Below, one piece after another: positions 1 through 4,049 of a DNA stretch of 5,679 nt. The notes beneath the pieces were generated by a model, which saw only the letters and a list, made by a program, of their open reading frames with translations, searched no databases and was not told where the DNA came from. Within the stretch, counting starts at the first letter, position 1; the number at the start of each line of letters is the position of its first letter. The DNA is from Cocleimonas sp. (GTDB lineage Bacteria > Pseudomonadota > Gammaproteobacteria > Thiotrichales > Thiotrichaceae), in assembly GCA_023146675.1 (NCBI GenBank), contig JAGLBQ010000351.1, positions 1-5,679 of the forward strand, in the 5' to 3' direction. Made by a program: the position numbers and the translations under genes.

Positions 1-948
1 CATCACCCGCTTGTTTTGCAAGGTGCTGATATGAAGACGACTAAGCGCAGTGAAATCTCTCCCGCCAGCGCATGGATGACATTGCAATCACTATTAGATG
101 TGACGCGCCCAGATGAGTCAGGCTATTGGCGTAATTTTAGTAGTAGTCATAAAATTGCATGGAAAACAGGGACTAGTTTTGGACACCGAGACGCATGGGC
201 GGTTGGAACCACGCCACGATATAGCGTGGGTGTTTGGGTTGGCAATGCGGCAGGCGAAGGGCGACAGGAATTAACGGGGTTAAAAGCAGCAGCACCGATT
301 TTATTTGATGTGTTTAATCGCTTATCATTAAAAAATAACTGGTTTGAAAAACCACTCGGGCAAATGAAAAAAATAAAAATTTGCAACGATGATGGTTTTT
401 TAGCAAATAATAATTGCCAAGCAACCCCTTATTGGATCCCAAAAAATAGCCATTTTGATAAAATAAGCCCGTATCATCAGCGTATTCATGTCGTTGAGGT
501 TGACGGTGAACTCAAGCGTGTGCATAGCCAATGTGAGTCAGTCAGTAATATGCAACACCTATCATGGTTTGTATTACCACCTGATCAGGCGTTCTATTAT
601 CAGCAAACCCATGCCAATTATAAACCGCTCCCAGAATGGCGTGAGGACTGCAAAACACAACAAAGCCGCATTGCTGCTAATAACCCCATTCGCCTCATCT
701 ATCCTCGTAACAATACACAAATCTATATCCCCACTGATTTAACAGGTGAGCGCAGTAATGTTGTGTTTAAAGCGATTCATAGTGATAAAGAAAAACGGCT
801 TTATTGGCATATTGATAATCAGTTTCTAGGCACTACGCAGTTATTTCATCAAAAGGCAGTGTATTTGAAAGCAGGTGAACATACGGTGGTATTAGTTGAT
901 GAAGCAGGCAATAGGGTTAAGCAGAAATTTGTTATTTTGCAAAAGTGA
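1..948 (+). CDS. pbpC: Penicillin-binding protein 1C, C-terminal part (5' end outside window)
   Basis: This is the C-terminal 315 codons of a class A penicillin-binding protein; the reading frame is open to the left edge, so the glycosyltransferase domain and the transpeptidase SxxK and SxN motifs lie upstream. Visible first is the end of the transpeptidase domain with the KTGTS active-site motif (bases 163-177), followed by FGHRDAWAVG and VGVWVGN, the arrangement typical of PBP1C. Four cysteines lie in the region after the catalytic domain (ICNDDG, NNC, SQC and REDC contexts); PBP1C proteins often carry cysteines here, so disulfides in the periplasm are plausible. The last 90 or so residues (from about base 679) match a BiPBP_C-type beta domain (NNPIRLIYP ... 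HTVVLVDEAGN). Known role of the family: periplasmic, inner-membrane-anchored peptidoglycan synthesis. The frame is intact to a TGA stop, with no sign of decay. A small lipoprotein gene follows 57 bp downstream and may be cotranscribed. The call is firm; only activity in this host is unknown. Confidence 0.95.
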   Translation, partial: HHPLVLQGADMKTTKRSEISPASAWMTLQSLLDVTRPDESGYWRNFSSSHKIAWKTGTSFGHRDAWAVGTTPRYSVGVWVGNAAGEGRQELTGLKAAAPILFDVFNRLSLKNNWFEKPLGQMKKIKICNDDGFLANNNCQATPYWIPKNSHFDKISPYHQRIHVVEVDGELKRVHSQCESVSNMQHLSWFVLPPDQAFYYQQTHANYKPLPEWREDCKTQQSRIAANNPIRLIYPRNNTQIYIPTDLTGERSNVVFKAIHSDKEKRLYWHIDNQFLGTTQLFHQKAVYLKAGEHTVVLVDEAGNRVKQKFVILQK

Positions 949-960
949 TTTTTATACAAA

Positions 961-990
961 AATAGCGGATACTTAATAAACCCCGCTATT
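961..990. repeat. Perfect 8-bp inverted repeat between pbpC and the lipoprotein gene
   Basis: AATAGCGG (961-968) and CCGCTATT (983-990) are exact reverse complements separated by 14 bases, starting 12 bases after the pbpC stop. On the plus strand the stem is followed by AAATGAGA with no T-run, so it is a poor terminator for pbpC; it may be a 3'-end stabilising hairpin or an attenuating stem. Read on the minus strand, the stem runs into ATTTTTG, so the terminator-like orientation faces the wrong way for both neighbouring genes. The right arm ends 15 bases before the lipoprotein start codon. Confidence 0.55.
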
Positions 991-1005
991 AAATGAGACA
1001 CTGAT

Positions 1006-1191
1006 ATGCATAAACTTTCTACTTTCGTTCTACTGAGCCTTTTTATGATGAGCACATTAACGGCTTGTTTTGATGAAAAAAAAGAGCCTGAGAAAAAGGT
1101 TGAACGAGCGCTAGAATATGATCAATTTGGCAATGAAGTACTCTATACGGCAGATGGTGAGAAAGAACTAATTGATGAAGATTGTGATTAA
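1006..1191 (+). CDS. Small predicted lipoprotein, acidic, unknown function
   Basis: A 61-residue protein with a classic lipoprotein signal: a short basic N-terminus (MHK), a hydrophobic stretch at residues 4-19 and a lipobox LTAC at 18-21, so Cys21 would be lipidated and become residue 1 of a 40-41 residue mature chain. The +2 residue is Phe, not the Asp that favours inner-membrane retention in E. coli, so outer-membrane sorting is expected. The mature part has a charged KKEPEKKVER segment, then YDQFGNEV, and a strongly acidic tail with a second Cys at residue 60 (DEDCD). I do not recognise a family; it does not resemble YifL/LptM beyond size and lipobox. The start is supported by GAGA at 995-998, seven bases upstream. 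It lies 57 bp after pbpC on the same strand and before a strong terminator, so it is probably the last gene of that transcript. Confidence is high that it is a gene, low on any role. Confidence 0.82.
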   Translation: MHKLSTFVLLSLFMMSTLTACFDEKKEPEKKVERALEYDQFGNEVLYTADGEKELIDEDCD

Positions 1192-1314
1192 ATCCTCTGA
1201 TAGGTAGGTTTGTATTGTTTTGATGCTATCTCTTAGTCAAAATTTTTGATGGAATACGTTTGAATTACTCGCATGAGTATTGAGAGAGGCATCTTTTGAT
1301 AAATATTTTTGAAG

Positions 1315-1355
1315 TCTCACAAAGATGCAAAAAACACCTTTGTGAGAAATTTTTT
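1315..1355 (+). terminator. Rho-independent terminator after the lipoprotein gene, possibly bidirectional
   Basis: TCTCACAAAG (1315-1324) and CTTTGTGAGA (1338-1347) form a perfect 10-bp stem with a 13-base loop, followed by AA and six T residues (1350-1355). It ends the rightward pbpC/lipoprotein transcript. It also lies 10 bp beyond the chrA stop codon, so leftward chrA transcripts pass through the same stem; on that strand the stem is followed by CTTCAAAAATATTT, a weak U-tract, so two-way use is possible but less certain. The remaining 1192-1314 stretch holds only short TTTTGAT repeats and no gene that I can support. Confidence 0.85.
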
Positions 1356-1357
1356 AT

Positions 1358-2728
1358 TTAAATGAATAATGAGTAAGCTAAACCAACGATTGCACTGGCA
1401 GCGATCACAGTTACCACGCCTATTTTAAAGCGCATCATGGCAATAAAAGCGATGATACCAATCAACAAGGCAAGCCAATCCATATTGGAGATGATTTCAG
1501 TAACGCTATCTGTAAAGCCATTGGGCCAAAGTACGTGATAGGCAAAGAAGGCTGCTAGATTCAAAATAACACCGACTACGGCAGCGGTAATGCCTGTTAG
1601 GGGGGCGGTAAACTTTAAATCATTACGCGTTGCTTCTATTGCAGGAGCACCTAAGAAGATAAACAGAAAAGAGGGGAGAAAAGTAAAGAAGGTGACAACA
1701 GTTGCCGCGACTATCCCTGATAGTAGTTGCGAGCCTGCACCAAAAATTTCATTTGTCCAGCCACCCACAAAACCAACAAATGCATTGACCATCACTAAGG
1801 GCCCTGGTGTTGTTTCACCTAATGCTAAACCATCGAGCATTTGGGTTTTATCGATCCAGCCATGTTCTACACCACCGAGTGAAATATAGGGTAATACGGC
1901 ATAGGCACCACCAATGGTAAGCAAGGCAGCTTTGGTAAAGAAGTAACCCATTTGTGTCAAGGTGCCATCCCAACCGTATTGACTATAGAGATAGCCCATT
2001 ACACTAAAACCAAGCAATAAACCAACCGCTAAAAAGCTTAGGAATCGACTCCATTTAAAGCGTATATATTCTGGCGCAGGGGTATCATCGTCTATAATTG
2101 CAGCGCCATAGGAATCTTTACCTGAGGAGCTGTGATGTCCGCCTGCTTTAAAAGTATCGGGTAAAAAACGGGAGCCAATATAAGCAAATAAGCCTGCGAC
2201 GATAATAATAAGGGGAAAAGGAACATGAAAGGCAAAAATAGCAATAAAAGCGGCGATTGCCATGCCTCGTAATATATTGTTTGGGAGTGCTTTGGAGCCT
2301 ATACGATAGGCTGCAAAGAGAATCAGTGCGGTCACAGCGGGTTTAATACCGTATAAAATCCCTGCAACTGCGGGTACTTCGCCAAAAGCGAGATATGCCC
2401 ATGTTAGACCAATTAAAATAAATAAAGACGGTAATACAAACAATACCCCTGCGACTATGCCACCGCGTACACCGTGCATTAGCCAGCCGATATAGGTTGC
2501 TAATTGCTGTGCCTCAGGGCCTGGCAATACCATGGTGTAATTTAAAGCGTGCAAAAAGCGTTGTTCAGAAATCCAGCGTCTTTTTTCAACCAGCTCTTGA
2601 TGCATCATGCTGATTTGTCCTGCAGGACCACCAAAGCTGATGAATCCTAATTTTAGCCAGTACATTAACGCTTCCATAAAGGGAACAGGTGCTGGTGCTA
2701 TTGATTTGTCCAATTCAGTTGTAGACAT
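1358..2728 (-). CDS. chrA: Chromate transporter family protein ChrA (two CHR domains)
   Basis: A 456-residue integral membrane protein of the CHR family (known members export chromate driven by the proton-motive force; others are untested or carry other anions). Two related halves are visible. The N-terminal CHR domain has FGGPAGQI (32-39), MMHQELVEKRRW (41-52) and LPGPEAQQLA (68-77). The C-terminal CHR domain has KAALLTIGGAYAVLPY (266-281), GWIDKTQMLDGLALGE (290-305) and TTPGPLVM (306-313). They are joined by a hydrophilic linker (about 190-226) rich in His, Ser and Asp. About ten or more hydrophobic segments fill the rest. Length fits the long, bidomain class. The ATG at 2728 is preceded by GAG eight bases upstream and sits at the natural start of the domain, so I keep it. 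There is no chrB, chrC or other resistance gene in view, so the substrate cannot be taken from context. It is transcribed from the shared intergenic region divergently from the dehydrogenase gene. Confidence 0.93.
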   Translation of the reverse strand: MSTTELDKSIAPAPVPFMEALMYWLKLGFISFGGPAGQISMMHQELVEKRRWISEQRFLHALNYTMVLPGPEAQQLATYIGWLMHGVRGGIVAGVLFVLPSLFILIGLTWAYLAFGEVPAVAGILYGIKPAVTALILFAAYRIGSKALPNNILRGMAIAAFIAIFAFHVPFPLIIIVAGLFAYIGSRFLPDTFKAGGHHSSSGKDSYGAAIIDDDTPAPEYIRFKWSRFLSFLAVGLLLGFSVMGYLYSQYGWDGTLTQMGYFFTKAALLTIGGAYAVLPYISLGGVEHGWIDKTQMLDGLALGETTPGPLVMVNAFVGFVGGWTNEIFGAGSQLLSGIVAATVVTFFTFLPSFLFIFLGAPAIEATRNDLKFTAPLTGITAAVVGVILNLAAFFAYHVLWPNGFTDSVTEIISNMDWLALLIGIIAFIAMMRFKIGVVTVIAASAIVGLAYSLFI

Positions 2729-2732
2729 TATT

Positions 2733-2754
2733 GTTACTCATTTTTGTGAGCAAC
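2733..2754 (-). promoter_or_regulatory. Hairpin covering the chrA ribosome binding site
   Basis: On the chrA transcript GUUGCUCA (2754-2747) can pair with UGAGUAAC (2740-2733) over 8 bp, with one G-U pair and a six-base CAAAAA loop. The only Shine-Dalgarno-like bases for chrA (GAG, eight bases before the ATG) lie in the 3' arm, so the folded form would hide them. As DNA the same dyad could instead be an operator. This is inferred from pairing only. Confidence 0.4.
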
Positions 2755-2776
2755 GAAGAATGTCATAAATGAAAGG

Positions 2777-2803
2777 CTTATACAAAAGTTTCATTAGGCT
2801 CAA
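2777..2803 (-). promoter_or_regulatory. Possible sigma-70 promoter for chrA
   Basis: Read leftward, TATAAG (2782-2777, five of six to the -10 consensus) is preceded by TTGAGC (2803-2798, four of six to the -35 consensus). The spacer is 15 bases, shorter than ideal; shifting the -35 to TTTGAG gives 16. Transcription would start near 2770, giving a leader of about 40 bases that includes the hairpin at 2733-2754. It is the best candidate on this strand but unproven. Confidence 0.35.
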
Positions 2804-2857
2804 ATCTACAGATAGAAGTACCATTTTTGTTCTCATGTCTTAAATTCTATTTTTCAA

Positions 2858-2871
2858 TTAATCGAGATTAA
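2858..2871. repeat. Short dyad TTAATC-GA-GATTAA
   Basis: Two exact 6-bp complementary arms (2858-2863 and 2866-2871) flank a two-base centre. The gap is too small for an RNA hairpin without opening the stem, so if functional it would act as a protein-binding site. It lies upstream of the candidate chrA promoter, in AT-rich DNA where such dyads are common by chance. Confidence 0.25.
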
Positions 2872-2914
2872 GCAATCCTTCTTTTTGATCATATACAAGC
2901 AAGGCTTTGATGCT

Positions 2915-2965
2915 TTTAGAGGCTTCTAAATGGAAACTTAGGTAACATTAGATTGAATATCTAAT
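2915..2965. promoter_or_regulatory. Two operator-like dyads sharing the half-site TTAGA/TCTAA
   Basis: The first dyad is TTTAGA (2915-2920), four bases, TCTAAA (2925-2930). The second is ATTAGAT (2947-2953), five bases, ATCTAAT (2959-2965). Both have exact arms and both contain TTAGA facing TCTAA; the spacing between the half-sites differs (four and seven bases). The centres lie about 33-34 bp apart, near three helical turns, as seen with paired operators. The second dyad broadly fits the long interrupted palindromes bound by LysR-type regulators, but no regulator gene is in the window. It can also fold as RNA (stem P2 of the leader). Confidence 0.3.
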
Positions 2966-3041
2966 AAGGAGGATATAGACATAATACAGGAAGTTACTTA
3001 GTGTCCTCCAACTAACTATTCATAAAAAATGGAAAATGGAG
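2938..3041 (+). promoter_or_regulatory. Candidate structured leader / translational switch of the dehydrogenase gene
   Basis: Pairings read by eye: P1, 2938-2946 with 2993-3001 (9 bp, two G-U); P2, 2947-2953 with 2959-2965 (7 bp, five-base loop, abutting P1); P3, 2968-2975 with 3002-3009 (8 bp, of which GGAGGA/TCCTCC is exact). P1 and P3 cross, so they can coexist only as a pseudoknot. The TCCTCCA element (3004-3010) can instead pair through CTCCA (3006-3010) with TGGAG (3037-3041), the ribosome binding site of the dehydrogenase. AAGGAGG at 2966-2972 would then act as an anti-anti-SD. It matches no riboswitch class that I recognise. The logic is typical of translational switches, but short stems arise by chance. 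Confidence 0.35.
3037..3041 (+). promoter_or_regulatory. Ribosome binding site that decides the dehydrogenase start
   Basis: TGGAG lies six bases before the ATG at 3048. An in-frame ATG at 3036 would add MENT to the protein but has only TGGA two bases upstream and itself overlaps this site. The start at 3048 is therefore preferred. ATGGA occurs twice here (3029-3033 and 3036-3040). Confidence 0.7.
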
Positions 3042-3047
3042 AATACT

Positions 3048-4001
3048 ATGACTAAACTAAAAGCAGCCCTCTTAGATGAAGCCACTTTTAATGCAAATGA
3101 TCTGAATATGGAGCCATTACTTGCTCTCTTAGAAAGCTGGACACGTTACCCCTCAACGACATTACAACAACGTGCGACACATCTGGAGGGCATTAATATT
3201 GCGGTCGCTAATAAAGTTAAGTTTGATAAAGCATTGCTTGAAAATCTGCCTGATCTAAAGGTTATTTTACTCACAGCCACAGGTATGGATAATGTCGATA
3301 GAGAAGCTTGTAAGCAGTTAGGAATTGCCGTTTATAATGTTACCGATTATTGCACTGCTTCGGTTTCACAGCATGTTTTCTCTTTAATTTTAGCACTATC
3401 AACCAACGTGCTGGCTTATCAAAAAATGACACAAACAGGTGCGTGGTCACGTAGTGATCATTTCTCTAGCCTCAAATTTCCTATTCAAGAACTGGGCGGT
3501 AAAACGCTAGGTCTGATTGGTTATGGTGCATTAGCGAAAGGTGTTGAAAAGCTAGCTAAAGCCTTTGATATGAAAATACTGATTGGGCAGCGCGCAGGAT
3601 CAAAGATTGCTACTGATGGTCGTGTATTAATCAATGAGCTACTCCCGCAAGTTGATGTGCTTAGCATTCACTGCCCTCTAACGCCTGATACTCAACATTT
3701 GATTGATGCGAATGCTTTTCACCTGATGAAGCCAACGGCATTGCTAATTAATACGGCTAGGGGAGGTGTTGTGGATAATAGCGCGCTTGCAGATGCATTA
3801 CGCAATAATGATATTGGTGGTGCCGGTATTGATGTATTGGAGATAGAGCCACCACCACTTGATCATCCTTTAGTCGCGGGTGATTTACCTAATTTGATTT
3901 TGACACCCCACATTGCTTGGGCTTCTATAGAAGCTAGGCAACGCGTTATTGATGGCGTGGCTGAAAATTTAAAGCGCTGGCTGAATAGCAATTTAAGCTA
4001 A
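3048..4001 (+). CDS. hprA: D-2-hydroxyacid dehydrogenase, glycerate dehydrogenase / hydroxypyruvate reductase type
   Basis: A 317-residue soluble NAD(P)-dependent dehydrogenase of the D-isomer 2-hydroxyacid family, the usual length. The Rossmann motif GYGALA is at 158-163. The catalytic set is complete: Arg238 (TARGG), Glu267 (the Glu before PPP in DVLEIEPPP) and His288 (TPHIAWAS). The TPHIAWAS ending, TATGMDNVD and TASVSQHVF segments point to the glycerate dehydrogenase branch, which reduces hydroxypyruvate to D-glycerate (serine and glyoxylate metabolism); lactate or glyoxylate activity cannot be excluded. At the end of the second Rossmann strand the sequence is IGQR (Gln181, Arg182) where NAD-preferring relatives usually have an acidic residue, so cofactor preference is open. 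The start at 3048 is chosen for its well-placed TGGAG. The gene stands alone on its strand behind a long, possibly structured leader and converges with the DUF255 gene 14 bp downstream. The symbol is tentative; the family call is firm. Confidence 0.9.
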   Translation: MTKLKAALLDEATFNANDLNMEPLLALLESWTRYPSTTLQQRATHLEGINIAVANKVKFDKALLENLPDLKVILLTATGMDNVDREACKQLGIAVYNVTDYCTASVSQHVFSLILALSTNVLAYQKMTQTGAWSRSDHFSSLKFPIQELGGKTLGLIGYGALAKGVEKLAKAFDMKILIGQRAGSKIATDGRVLINELLPQVDVLSIHCPLTPDTQHLIDANAFHLMKPTALLINTARGGVVDNSALADALRNNDIGGAGIDVLEIEPPPLDHPLVAGDLPNLILTPHIAWASIEARQRVIDGVAENLKRWLNSNLS

Positions 4002-4010
4002 AAGGTGAGT

Positions 4011-4049
4011 TTCTATTATCGGTAGCCTATAGAAAAGCCAATAATAGAA
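4011..4049. repeat. 9-bp inverted repeat at the convergent gene ends
   Basis: TTCTATTAT (4011-4019) and ATAATAGAA (4041-4049) are exact reverse complements; two GG/CC pairs (4021-4022 with 4038-4039) extend the stem past one mismatch. It begins nine bases after the dehydrogenase stop and includes the DUF255 stop codon (4016-4018) plus its last ten or so codons. Neither side has a real T-run, so it is at best a weak shared terminator or a 3'-end protective stem for both converging transcripts. Confidence 0.45.

Larger units (their letters stand above)
2729..3047. other. Divergent intergenic region between chrA and the dehydrogenase gene
   Basis: This AT-rich stretch of roughly 320 bp carries no open frame that I can support. 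From the chrA side it holds an SD-masking hairpin, a possible leftward promoter, a short dyad (2858-2871), a TGATCA palindrome (2886-2891), a direct repeat of AGGCTT (2902-2907 and 2920-2925), two dyads with a shared half-site (2915-2965), and a structured leader with an orphan AAGGAGG before the dehydrogenase start. No good sigma-70 promoter for the rightward gene stands out. The best -10 that I can see is TATACA at 2892-2897 with a poor -35, which would give a leader of about 145 bases. Confidence 0.7.

Noticed and set aside
365..380. A-rich run (seven A) in pbpC as a slippage or frameshift site
   Set aside because: The PBP1C frame continues intact on both sides to the BiPBP_C-type domain, so no shift is needed.
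849..1055. Leftward open frame overlapping the end of pbpC and the lipoprotein start
   Set aside because: Antisense to two supported genes with no family resemblance; the terminator-like orientation of the 961-990 repeat is not enough to support a leftward gene.
1237..1249. Palindrome TCAAAA-T-TTTTGA and repeated TTTTGAT copies (1218, 1244, 1294) after the lipoprotein gene
   Set aside because: No loop space for a hairpin, low complexity, and no nearby promoter or start; it resembles an FNR half-site only superficially.
1266..1279. TACTC-GCAT-GAGTA hairpin in the 3' region of the lipoprotein gene
   Set aside because: Only five base pairs with no T-run; expected by chance, and a strong terminator follows.
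2966..3015. A small ORF driven by the perfect AAGGAGG at 2966-2972
   Set aside because: No ATG, GTG or TTG lies within a usable distance; the first GTG (3001) is 28 bases away and reads only four codons (VSSN) before a stop.
3036..3047. Start of the dehydrogenase at the upstream in-frame ATG (3036)
   Set aside because: It has no properly spaced ribosome binding site and overlaps the good TGGAG that serves the ATG at 3048.
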